DNA from: Novosphingobium aureum
Lineage (GTDB): Bacteria > Pseudomonadota > Alphaproteobacteria > Sphingomonadales > Sphingomonadaceae
DNA: 64,000 bases
Reading direction: 5' to 3'
Assembly: GCF_015865035.1 (NCBI RefSeq)
Contig: NZ_JADZGI010000001.1
Span: 2,728,001 to 2,792,000, forward strand
The notes under the pieces are model-generated. The model did not search any database. It was not told the origin of the DNA and was given only the letters and a program-made list of their open reading frames with translations. A program made the translations under genes and the position numbers. Shown here one piece after another: positions 17,146-25,697 of the stretch (within the stretch, counting starts at the first letter, position 1; every line of letters begins with the position of its first letter).

Positions 17146-18543
17146 TTAGGGTTGGGAGTGAGAGTGCGATTTCGCGATGCGATCGATCCAGCCTAGGGCT
17201 GTCTCGAAGGCGTGTCCGGCATTGAGCAGGCTCTGCTCGGATTGCGGAGGTCCGACCAGCTGCAGCGCCAGCGGCAACCCGCGCTCGTCCATGCCCATGG
17301 GGGTCACGAGCGCCGGGAAACCGAGCATCGAAATTGTGCGGGTCAGTGCCGAGACCTCGCCGACCATCGCCTGCATTTCCTCGCCGCCGGTCGCATCGAC
17401 CTCGTGGGCCCAGGGCACCGGCATGCGGGTTGCCGGGGTAAGCAGAAGGTCGACTTGGGCGAAAGGACCGGCCAGCATGTCGCTGCGGGCCTTCTCGCGC
17501 AGGCCGAGCGCGGCCTCATAGCCGTCGGTCCCGACGGCTGCGCCGGCGAGGAGGCGGTTGCGGACCTGCTCGCCGAAATCGTGCGAACGCTCGGCAAGAT
17601 GGGACGCGTGAAAGCTGGCAGCCTCGGGCGACCATACATTGCCCGCGATCTGCGGATAACCGCTCTGGTCGGGGAGATCTACCGCAACGACCTGCGCGCC
17701 AAGCGCGGCGAAGGCTTCCTGCGCTGCCGTGAAGGCCGCCTCCACGCGCGGATCGAGCCCCTCGATGAAGTAGCTGGTCGGCACGCCGATGCGCACCCCG
17801 TCGAGCACGGCGCCAAGACCGCTCTCATAGTCGGTTCCATCAGCAGCCAGAACGCTCATCAGCCGGGCCAGTGCACGACTGGAGGTCGCCAGCGGTCCCG
17901 CTGTGTCCAGCGTGTGCGAGAGCGGCATCATGCCCTCGAGCGGCAGCAGGCCATTGGTCGGCTTGAGCCCGGCCACACCGCAGAAAGCCGCAGGCAAACG
18001 CACCGAACCGCCCGTATCGGAGCCCAGCGCGGCAGTGACGATACGCGCCCCGACGGCGGCACCCGAACCGGAGGAAGACCCTCCCGAGATCGCCTCGGCA
18101 AGCAGCGGATTGCGGCAGCGACCCAGATGCGCGTTGTGCCCGGTCGGTCCCATCGCGAACTCGGCCATGTGCAGGCGGCCGATGGTGATCGCGCCAGCAG
18201 CCTCAAGCCGGTCCACCAGCGGGGAAGCGCCTTGGGGATAGTGGCCCTTCCAGATCCTCGATCCAGCCTCGGTCGGCTTGCCGGGACGGTAGAACATGTC
18301 CTTGTGCGCCATCGGCACGCCGTGGAGAGGCCCGCGCAGGCGCCCTTGCGCCGCCTCGGCATCGCAGGCACGCGCCTGCTCGAGCGCATCCTCGGCCTCG
18401 AGGGCTACCACGGCATTGACATCGGCGCGGGCAGCCGCCTGTGCGAGTGCCGCACTGACAGCCTCGAGCGCGCTCAGCTCGCCCGCGGCAATGGCCTCGG
18501 CGATCTCGCACATGTCCATGGAGAGAATGGCACTATGTTCCAC
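17146..18543 (-). CDS. Amidase signature family hydrolase, partner of RutA
   Basis: Amidase of 465 aa with K81 (A-H-K-D-M), cis-Ser at 156/157 (S-G-G-S-S-S-G-S) and nucleophile S180 (D-T-G-G-S-V-R-L-P). The chosen start is GTG at 18543, about 10 bases after a GGAG; an ATG at 18519 is possible but lacks a ribosome site. First gene of an operon with rutA. In the canonical Rut pathway the RutA product is cleaved by RutB, an isochorismatase-fold enzyme; this unrelated amidase sits where rutB would be and may replace it. That role is inference. Confidence 0.87.
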   Translation of the reverse strand: MEHSAILSMDMCEIAEAIAAGELSALEAVSAALAQAAARADVNAVVALEAEDALEQARACDAEAAQGRLRGPLHGVPMAHKDMFYRPGKPTEAGSRIWKGHYPQGASPLVDRLEAAGAITIGRLHMAEFAMGPTGHNAHLGRCRNPLLAEAISGGSSSGSGAAVGARIVTAALGSDTGGSVRLPAAFCGVAGLKPTNGLLPLEGMMPLSHTLDTAGPLATSSRALARLMSVLAADGTDYESGLGAVLDGVRIGVPTSYFIEGLDPRVEAAFTAAQEAFAALGAQVVAVDLPDQSGYPQIAGNVWSPEAASFHASHLAERSHDFGEQVRNRLLAGAAVGTDGYEAALGLREKARSDMLAGPFAQVDLLLTPATRMPVPWAHEVDATGGEEMQAMVGEVSALTRTISMLGFPALVTPMGMDERGLPLALQLVGPPQSEQSLLNAGHAFETALGWIDRIAKSHSHSQP

Positions 18544-18997
18544 GTAAACGGGGCTCCGGCTGGCTGGTGTGGTGCGTGAAGCCGCTTCCCCGCCGCTGCG
18601 TGCAGCGGGGAAGCGGTGTCCGAATAGCCGGCCGCCCAGGAGGAGGAGAGAGCGGAACGCCCGGCCACTTGGAAAGTGTAATCTCCCGCGATCATCGTTG
18701 CCCCGTCAAAGGGCCCGGACACAGAATCTCACCAAGGAAAAAGCCCTTGCTCAATCGCTGTGCCAGTGGTCGAACGCCGTTGCCCGACCCAAATGATCAT
18801 CGTTTTCATTACAATGACCGATTCGCGCAGGAATGCAAGACGGCAAAGTTCCGGGACTTGAAAATTTATCTCAAGGCATTGTTATAAAGGTATTTTATCG
18901 CACATTGATCGCGACTGGGCCGCCGGGGCGGATCGAAATGAACCGTGCTGAGAGCGCTGCGCCGTGCATCCTGGATACGCAGCGTAATGCAGTGCGA
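18544..18997. promoter_or_regulatory. Intergenic region upstream of the amidase-rutA operon
   Basis: About 450 bases without a credible gene, between the start of the amidase and the 3' end of the sensor kinase (both on the minus strand). The part from 18790 to 18910 is AT-rich. ATCGTTTTCAT at 18799-18809 is the exact reverse complement of the core of the LacI-type site at 7339-7349. TCATTACAATGA at 18806-18817 is a perfect short palindrome. It should contain the amidase-rutA promoter. Confidence 0.5.
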
Positions 18998-20491
18998 TCA
19001 GCCCTGTTCGTCGGCTCGCGCCAGCGGGATGCTTACCAGGGCATCGAGCCCGGCGGGTGCGCCCTCACCCTCGTCCGCAACCGGAGCGAGCTCGAGGCCG
19101 ACGCCATTGGCCAAGGCGATGTCGCGCGCGATGGCGAGACCGAGACCGAAGCCGGGCGTTTGCGCGTCGAAACGGGTTCCGACCTCGAAGGCCTGCCCGA
19201 TCTGTTCGCGCGTCAGGCCCGGACCATCGTCGCGGATGCGCACGGTGAGCGAACCGGCATCGCGCGCCAGCATCACGCGCACTTCCTCGCGGCTCCACTT
19301 GGCCGCATTGTCGAGCAGGATCGAGAGCAGTTCGGACAAGTCCACCGGGTCGATACGCAGGATCGCTTCTTCGCAGCCTCCGGCCTCGAACACGAAGTGC
19401 CGTTCGCGGTGAAGCCGCTGCAGCGCGGAGAGGACCGGCCCCAGCACCTCTCCGGGGGTGCTGAAGGCTCCCGGTCCGGCCCCACTCGCGGCAGCCCTTG
19501 CCCGGGCCAGACGATACTCGACCTGCTGCACCATCGTCCCGCTCTGGCTCAGCAGCACCTTCGCCGTCGCCTCGGTGCGCGGATCAAGCGCCAGCCGCTC
19601 GGCCTCGTCGGTGATCACAGACAGCGGGGTGCGCAGGGCATGGGCGAGATTGCCCGCCTCGACCCGCGCCTCCTCGACGACCTTGCGATTGTGCTCGATG
19701 AACACGTTGAGGTCCTCGACCAGCGGCGCGATCTCTTCGGGATAGCGGCCTTCGAGCCGCGCCGCGCGACCGCTGCGCAGGCGCGCCGTCGCCACGGCCA
19801 GACGGTCGAGCGGACGCATTCCGAACGAAACCGCAACCAGTCCGGTCGAGAGCAAAGCAAGCGCGAGCAACGTCAGCCAGACCGTCAGCTCGCGGGTGAA
19901 ACTCGCGATGATCTCGTCAAGCAACCTGACATCGGTGGCGATCACGAAGTGAACCGGTTTGCCCCTGGGGCCCTCGCGCAGCATGCCATAGGTGATGGTC
20001 GGACCGCTCGGCCCGTTCTCGACCAGATGGCGAATGGTGCTGGCATGGGCCACCGAAGGATCGAGATGACCGCGCGTCATCGAGGGCGACCGCAGTGTCT
20101 CCTGCCCTGCAGCACTCACCTGCCAGTAGAACCCCGACATCGGCTCGAGAAAGCGTGGGTCAGACAAGGGGCGGTCCATACGCAGGGTGCCGCCGGGGCC
20201 GATCTCGACCAGACGGGCCAGTTCCTTGACGTGGACCTGCAGTTCATCGTGGTACTGCGCCTCCACGTGCTTTGCGAAAAGCCGGGTTGCCGAATACCAG
20301 ATCCCGGCGATGCCCAGTCCGGTCCACAAGAGCACCGCGGCAAGGATACGCAGGCGCAGCGAATTCCAGCCGAACCGGCGGCTTCGGCTTCGCCCGCGCG
20401 GCTGGGCCAGACGCGCTTTCACCTTGCCGCCGGCAGACACCTGCCGGCCTTGCGCAGCCGTTTCGGCTGACGTTTCGAAGGGCGCGTTCAT
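18998..20491 (-). CDS. Sensor histidine kinase of the RND efflux locus
   Basis: Membrane sensor kinase of 497 aa. TM1 is at about 48-68 and TM2 at about 202-222, flanking a periplasmic sensor of about 130 residues, then HAMP. The phospho-acceptor is H284 in L-A-H-A-L-R-T-P-L-S, without the Glu common after the His. The N box is L-L-D-N-A-A-K-W, the G1 box D-D-G-P-G-L and the G2 box G-F-G-L-G-L-A. The start at 20491 overlaps the response-regulator stop (ATGA). The arrangement suggests sensing of metal or envelope stress in the periplasm to control the divergent efflux operon. Confidence 0.9.
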   Translation of the reverse strand: MNAPFETSAETAAQGRQVSAGGKVKARLAQPRGRSRSRRFGWNSLRLRILAAVLLWTGLGIAGIWYSATRLFAKHVEAQYHDELQVHVKELARLVEIGPGGTLRMDRPLSDPRFLEPMSGFYWQVSAAGQETLRSPSMTRGHLDPSVAHASTIRHLVENGPSGPTITYGMLREGPRGKPVHFVIATDVRLLDEIIASFTRELTVWLTLLALALLSTGLVAVSFGMRPLDRLAVATARLRSGRAARLEGRYPEEIAPLVEDLNVFIEHNRKVVEEARVEAGNLAHALRTPLSVITDEAERLALDPRTEATAKVLLSQSGTMVQQVEYRLARARAAASGAGPGAFSTPGEVLGPVLSALQRLHRERHFVFEAGGCEEAILRIDPVDLSELLSILLDNAAKWSREEVRVMLARDAGSLTVRIRDDGPGLTREQIGQAFEVGTRFDAQTPGFGLGLAIARDIALANGVGLELAPVADEGEGAPAGLDALVSIPLARADEQG

Positions 20492-21144
20492 GACCCGAAC
20501 CTGTAGCCCAATCCGCGCAGCGTGCGAATGCGCGTCTTGCCGATCTTGCGCCTGAGCCGCGAGACCAGCACCTCGACCGCGTTGTGATCGCGCTCGCAGT
20601 CCAGATCGTAGAGATGTTCGACGATGTCGGCCTGCGAGAGCACTTGCCCAGGGTGATGCATGAACACGTTGAGCAGCCTGAACTCCTGGCGCGACAAGGC
20701 CAGCGCCTCGCCATCGCACTCGACCTCGCGCGAAAGCGGGTCGAGCCTGATCCCGGCCTCCTCGATCCCCGGCTCGCGCTGCCCCGACTGGCGGCGCAGC
20801 AAGGCATGGATGCGCGCAAGGAGTTCCTCGAAGCGCACCGGCTTGACCACGAAATCGTCGGCACCGGCGTTGAGTCCTGCGACCTTGTCCTGCCAGGTAT
20901 CGCGTGCGGTGAGGATCAGGATCGGGCAGGCAACACGCCTGTCGCGCCAGTAGCGCAGCAAGTCCATGCCGCTGCCGTCGGGTAGCCCGAGATCGAGGAT
21001 CACAGCGGCGAGCTTGTCCATGTCGGGCCAGGCCTCGGCATCCGCGCGGCAGCGCGCAAGATCGACCGCAAACCCGTGCGAGCGCATCCTGTCCGACAGG
21101 CGAAGCGCCAGCTGCTCGTCATCCTCGACCAGAAGGACCCGCAC
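20488..21144 (-). CDS. OmpR-family response regulator
   Basis: Response regulator of 218 aa: receiver with the acidic pair at residues 8-9, phospho-acceptor D51 (V-I-L-D-L-G-L-P-D) and K near 101 (F-V-V-K-P-V), then a winged-helix domain ending R-G-L-G-Y-R-F. It starts at GTG (21144). It is first gene of the pair with the kinase and divergent from the RND operon; the 217-bp spacer carries CTGACAA repeats that are good candidates for its binding site. Confidence 0.92.
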   Translation of the reverse strand: MRVLLVEDDEQLALRLSDRMRSHGFAVDLARCRADAEAWPDMDKLAAVILDLGLPDGSGMDLLRYWRDRRVACPILILTARDTWQDKVAGLNAGADDFVVKPVRFEELLARIHALLRRQSGQREPGIEEAGIRLDPLSREVECDGEALALSRQEFRLLNVFMHHPGQVLSQADIVEHLYDLDCERDHNAVEVLVSRLRRKIGKTRIRTLRGLGYRFGS

Positions 21145-21300
21145 CAGGCCGCCCCCTTCGCACTTTGCCGGTCATGGCCGCGGCCATACCTGCGCTTCAC
21201 CGGGCCGGGCACCTCATGCACCGCGACCACAAGCCCCGCAGCGCGACAGGCGAACGCGTGTGCGTGCACCAGCCCACCTGTCCGGGATCCTTGTCTGAAA

Positions 21301-21337
21301 CTGACAATGCCAGCCCATTCTGACAAGCTCCTGTCAG
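21301..21337 (+). promoter_or_regulatory. CTGACAA repeats, candidate response-regulator site
   Basis: CTGACAA occurs at 21301-21307 and 21320-21326, and the second copy forms a perfect inverted repeat with TGTCAG at 21332-21337 (CTGACA-N6-TGTCAG). It ends 24 bases before the adaptor ATG, in the spacer shared with the two-component genes. Confidence 0.5.
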
Positions 21338-21361
21338 GTTCGCCTGCGATGCCCTGTGTTC

Positions 21362-22507
21362 ATGGACAGGAAGATTCTCCTTGGCGCCGCTGCCGCCATC
21401 GCCGTGATCGCAGGTCTGGGCTACACGTTTTACGGCAAGCCCGATCCCGCCTCTACACCGCAGGCCGAGCAGGCCCCTGCCGGCACTCCCGGCAAGCTCG
21501 ATGCGGCACAGGTCAAAGCGCTGGGCATTCGGCTCGAAGCGGCCAAGGCGGCCAGCGATGTTCCTCTCGCCTCGGTTCCGGCCACGGTTTCCTTGCCGCC
21601 CGATGCGCGCGTCGCGGTTGCCGCCCCCTTCGCTGGCATCGCAGTGCGCGTCTTCGTCGTCGAGGGGCAAGAGGTCGCCAAGGGACAGGTGCTCGCGCAG
21701 GTTCGCGCCGCCGATCCGGTCCAGTTCGGCGGCGACCTCGCACGCGCTCGCGCCGACCTCGAAGTCGACAAGGCGCGGGCCGAGCGCCTCGAAACGCTTG
21801 CACGCGAGGGCGTCGTTGCCGGAGCCCGCGCCGACGAGGCGCGCGCCGCGTTGCGTCGGACCGAAGCGACAGTGGCGGAAAACCGGCGCCTGCTTGCACT
21901 GGCCGGTGCGTCGGGCGACGGCTCGGGCACCTTGCGGGCACCAATCGCAGGCCGGGTCGCGAAGGTCGCGATCGAGGCCGGCAGTCCGGTCGGCAACGAA
22001 ATCGCCCCCTTCCTCGTCGAGAACGCCGCGAGACTGACGCTCGACCTCCAATTGCCCGAACGGCTTGCCGGCCTCGCCCGTCCGGGCATGGCCATTTCGG
22101 TGCACGTGCCCGGAAACGCCGAGCCGGTGCGCGGTAGCCTCGTCTCGGTGGGCGCCTCGCTCGATCCAGCAACCCGCTCGATAGCCGCGCGCGCCCAGCT
22201 GTCCAACGCAGCGATGCCCGGTTCGGGGCTGGTTCCCGGACAAAGCGTCACCGCGGTGATTGCCGCGCCTGCAGGAAGCGGCAAGAGCGGCGTGTCGGTC
22301 CCCGCCACGGCACTGACCCGCATCGACAGACAGGACACCGTCTTCGTTCGGCAAGGCTCTGGAAAAGAACTGCAGTTCGTGCCGCGCCAGGTCACCATCG
22401 TCGGCGAGGCCGCCGGACGCACCATCCTCTCGGCCGGTATCGAACCGGGCGAGGCGGTCGTGGTGAGCGGCGTCGCCGAACTCAAGTCCGCTCTCGGCGG
22501 AGCCTGA
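21362..22507 (+). CDS. RND efflux periplasmic adaptor (HlyD/CzcB-like)
   Basis: Membrane-fusion subunit of 381 aa. The N-terminal segment I-L-L-G-A-A-A-A-I-A-V-I-A-G-L-G is an uncleaved anchor or signal. It is followed by the lipoyl/barrel-sandwich half (A-P-F-A-G-I-A-V-R-V), an alpha-helical hairpin at about 120-170 rich in Ala/Arg/Glu, the second sandwich half (L-R-A-P-I-A-G-R-V) and the beta-barrel domain. No His-rich metal-binding tail of the CzcB type is seen. ATG 21362 is preferred to a GTG two codons upstream. First gene of the tripartite pump operon. Confidence 0.9.
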   Translation: MDRKILLGAAAAIAVIAGLGYTFYGKPDPASTPQAEQAPAGTPGKLDAAQVKALGIRLEAAKAASDVPLASVPATVSLPPDARVAVAAPFAGIAVRVFVVEGQEVAKGQVLAQVRAADPVQFGGDLARARADLEVDKARAERLETLAREGVVAGARADEARAALRRTEATVAENRRLLALAGASGDGSGTLRAPIAGRVAKVAIEAGSPVGNEIAPFLVENAARLTLDLQLPERLAGLARPGMAISVHVPGNAEPVRGSLVSVGASLDPATRSIAARAQLSNAAMPGSGLVPGQSVTAVIAAPAGSGKSGVSVPATALTRIDRQDTVFVRQGSGKELQFVPRQVTIVGEAAGRTILSAGIEPGEAVVVSGVAELKSALGGA

Positions 22508-22511
22508 GATC

Positions 22512-25500
22512 ATGCTGCGCAAGCTTGTCGAACGCGCTCTCACGATGCGCCTCGCGGTGCTGGGCCTGGCCGTGGTGCTTGCCGGGCTCGGCGCATGGTC
22601 GTTCATGCGGCTGCCGATCGATGCCTTTCCCGACATTTCCTCCACGCAGGTCAAGATCATCCTCAAGGCTCCGGGCATGACGCCCGAGGAAGTCGAGACC
22701 CGGGTCATCGCCCCGATCGAAATGGAAATGCTCGGCATCCCCGACCAGAGCGTACTGCGCTCGGTCGCCAAGTACGCAATCGCAGACGTGACCATCGACT
22801 TTGCCGACGGCACGGACATCTACTGGGCGCGCAGCCAGGTCGCAGAACGGCTCAACGGCGTCATGGCCGACCTGCCCGAAAATGTGAGCGGCGGCATGGC
22901 GCCGATCTCCACCCCGCTCTCGGACATGTACATGTTCACCGTCGAGGGCCCGCAGGACCTGATGGAGAAACGCCGGGCGCTCGACTGGATCATCCGTCCA
23001 GCACTGCGCACGGTTCCGGGCGTTGCCGACGTCAACGCGCTGGGCGGGCGGGTCGAGACCTTCGAGGTCGCCCCCGAGCCGGGCGCGCTGGCCGCCGCCG
23101 GGCTCGCCGTTTCCGACCTCGCAAGCGCGATCGAGGCTTCCAACCGTAACGACGGCGCTGGCCGCCTCGCCAGCGGCGAAGAATCGCTGATCGTGCGAGC
23201 AACCGGGGCGATCCGCACGCTCGACGATCTCGCTGCCGTGGTCGTGAAGACACAAGACGGTCACGTCGTGCGCGTGGGTGACGTGGCGAAGGTTCGCACC
23301 GGCTCGCTGACCCGCTACGGCGCGGTCACCAAGAACGGCAAGGGCGAGGCCGTCGAGGGACTGGTCATCGGCCTGCGCGGCGCGGACGCTGCCAAGGTCG
23401 TCGAAGGCGTCAAGACGCGGCTCGACGAGCTTCAGGCAAGCTTGCCCGAGGGCATGACGGTCCATGTCTTCTATGATCGCTCCGACCTGATCGAACGCGC
23501 CGTGGGCACCGTGGAGAAGGCCCTGCTCGAAGCGACCTTGCTGGTCGTCGTACTGCTGCTGCTGTTCCTGGGCGACGTGCGCGCCTCGGTGATCGTGGCG
23601 CTGGCCTTGCCGATGTCGGCGCTGCTGACCTTCATCTTCATGCAGGGCATCGGCCTGACCGCCAACCTCATGAGTCTGGGCGGACTGGCGATCGCGGTCG
23701 GCATGCTAGTCGACGGCGCGGTGGTGGTGGTCGAGAACGTGGTCGAACGGCTGTCCGATCCGCGCCATGCACACGAGAGCAAACTGCACACGGTCTTCGT
23801 CGCCGCTGCCGAAGTGGCCAAGCCGGTCACCTCGGGCATGGCGATCATCGCGCTGGTCTTCCTGCCCCTGCTGACGCTGCAAGGTCTGGAGGGCAAGCTC
23901 TTTGCTCCTGTCGCCCTGACCATCGTGCTCGCCCTCCTCTCGGCGCTGCTGCTCTCGCTGACGCTGATCCCGGTGCTCGCCTTCTTCGTGCTGCGGCGCA
24001 GTGCCAAGGCCGCGAGCGACAGCGCTGGCAATGAACCCGAAGGCTCCGGCCAGGCAGGCCACGAGCACCACGAACCCTGGCTCATGCGCCAGCTTTCGCC
24101 GCGCTACCATGCCATGCTCGCGGGCGCCTTCACGCGGCGCAAGACGGTCTATGCCCTCGCCGGAATTTCTCTGATCCTCACCGGTTTTGCCTATTCGGTG
24201 ACCGGCAAGACCTTCCTGCCGACGATGGACGAGGGCTCGGTCATCGTCCAGCTCACCAAGCTGCCCTCGATCTCGCTCGAGCACTCGGTGGCGGGCGACA
24301 TGAAGGTCCAGCGCGCGATTCTGGAACAGGTACCGGAGGTCACCCAGGTGATCGCCCGCGTCGGTTCGGACGAGCTCGGGCTCGACCCGATGAGCCCCAA
24401 CGAGACCGACAGCTTCCTCGTGCTCAAGCCGCGCGACGAGTGGCGCGTGCCCGACAAGGAATGGCTGCTTGGCGAACTGCGCAAGGCACTGGTCGACCTG
24501 CCCGGGATCGAGCCCAGCTTCACTCAGCCGATCGACATGCGCATCTCCGAGATGCTGACCGGCGCGCGCGGCGATCTGGCAATCAAGATCTTCGGCCCCG
24601 ACCTCGACGAACTCTCGCGCATCGCCGGTCAGATCCAGCAGCGGCTCGAAGCGATCCGCGGCACCAGCGAGGCGATGACCATGGCCAACGATACGGTCGA
24701 CTACCTCCAGTTCGACATCGACCGCGTCGCTGCGGGCCGTGCCGGGATGCCGATCTCGGACCTGCAGGACGCGATGCGCGCGCAAATCGAGGGTCTCCAT
24801 GCCGGGGTCGTGGCCGAGGGCGTGCGCCGCGTGCCGATCGTGATCCGCGGCGACGATCAGACGCTGACCGCACAGAATTTCGCCGACCGCCTCTATCGTG
24901 CACCCGGCGGCCAGCTGGTGCGCGCAGGCGACGTTGCCAGGGTCGAGCGCACGGAAGGGCCGGTCAAGCTGGAGCACGAAAACGGCTCGCGCTTCGCCAT
25001 GGTCCAGGCCTTCGTCTCGGGCCGCGACCTGGTCGGCTACGTCGAACAGGCCAAGGCCGACGTCGCCGCCAACGTGCCGCTGCCTGCCGGCTATCGCATC
25101 GTGTGGGGTGGCCAGTTCGAGAACCAGCAACGTGCCTCGGCCCGCCTGATGGTGGTCTTGCCGATCTCGCTCGCGATGATCTTCGTCGTGCTCTACGCGA
25201 CGCTGGGTTCAATGCGCGCTTCGCTGCTGATCATCGGCATGATCCCCTTCGCGCTGGTCGGCGGCATGATCTCACTGGCGCTATCGGGCGAATACCTCTC
25301 GGTCCCCGCCTCGGTCGGGTTCATCGCCCTGCTCGGCATCGCCGTGCTGAACGGACTGGTAATGGTGACCTATTTCAGACAGTTGCGCGAAGAAGGTGCA
25401 GCCTTGTCCGATGCGGTGCGACGCGGTGCCGAACGCCGCCTGCGCCCGGTGCTGATGACCGCGACGATTGCCGCTTTCGGTCTCGTCCCACTGCTGTTCG

Positions 25501-25697
25501 CCTCGGGACCGGGATCGGAAATCCAGAAGCCACTCGCCATCGTGGTGATCGGCGGGCTCGTTTCCTCGACCCTGCTGACCCTGTTCCTGCTCCCCCTTCT
25601 CTACGAGCGCTTTGGCGAAAATGCCGCCGAGCGCGCAGCGGGAGAACGCCGCGAGAACCGCGATGCCCTGACTGCAGGAGACAGCACCGATGTCTGA
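22512..25697 (+). CDS. HME-type RND efflux pump (CzcA/CusA family)
   Basis: Inner-membrane proton-driven pump of 1061 aa with the expected two-fold repeat of 12 TM helices and two large periplasmic loops. N-terminal F-P-D-I-S-S-T-Q-V marks the heavy-metal-efflux RND group. TM4 reads A-V-G-M-L-V-D-G-A-V-V-V-V-E-N: the D and E of the CzcA proton/metal relay are present, but the first Asp of the D-F-G-I-I-V-D motif is Ala. It therefore mixes CzcA-like and CusA-like signatures and the metal cannot be assigned. It begins 4 bases after the adaptor stop and overlaps the channel gene by 8 bases. Confidence 0.92.
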   Translation: MLRKLVERALTMRLAVLGLAVVLAGLGAWSFMRLPIDAFPDISSTQVKIILKAPGMTPEEVETRVIAPIEMEMLGIPDQSVLRSVAKYAIADVTIDFADGTDIYWARSQVAERLNGVMADLPENVSGGMAPISTPLSDMYMFTVEGPQDLMEKRRALDWIIRPALRTVPGVADVNALGGRVETFEVAPEPGALAAAGLAVSDLASAIEASNRNDGAGRLASGEESLIVRATGAIRTLDDLAAVVVKTQDGHVVRVGDVAKVRTGSLTRYGAVTKNGKGEAVEGLVIGLRGADAAKVVEGVKTRLDELQASLPEGMTVHVFYDRSDLIERAVGTVEKALLEATLLVVVLLLLFLGDVRASVIVALALPMSALLTFIFMQGIGLTANLMSLGGLAIAVGMLVDGAVVVVENVVERLSDPRHAHESKLHTVFVAAAEVAKPVTSGMAIIALVFLPLLTLQGLEGKLFAPVALTIVLALLSALLLSLTLIPVLAFFVLRRSAKAASDSAGNEPEGSGQAGHEHHEPWLMRQLSPRYHAMLAGAFTRRKTVYALAGISLILTGFAYSVTGKTFLPTMDEGSVIVQLTKLPSISLEHSVAGDMKVQRAILEQVPEVTQVIARVGSDELGLDPMSPNETDSFLVLKPRDEWRVPDKEWLLGELRKALVDLPGIEPSFTQPIDMRISEMLTGARGDLAIKIFGPDLDELSRIAGQIQQRLEAIRGTSEAMTMANDTVDYLQFDIDRVAAGRAGMPISDLQDAMRAQIEGLHAGVVAEGVRRVPIVIRGDDQTLTAQNFADRLYRAPGGQLVRAGDVARVERTEGPVKLEHENGSRFAMVQAFVSGRDLVGYVEQAKADVAANVPLPAGYRIVWGGQFENQQRASARLMVVLPISLAMIFVVLYATLGSMRASLLIIGMIPFALVGGMISLALSGEYLSVPASVGFIALLGIAVLNGLVMVTYFRQLREEGAALSDAVRRGAERRLRPVLMTATIAAFGLVPLLFASGPGSEIQKPLAIVVIGGLVSSTLLTLFLLPLLYERFGENAAERAAGERRENRDALTAGDSTDV

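Noticed and set aside
18567..18887. Short plus-strand frames upstream of the amidase-rutA operon
   Set aside because: No ribosome site, no family resemblance, and the region must hold the operon promoter.
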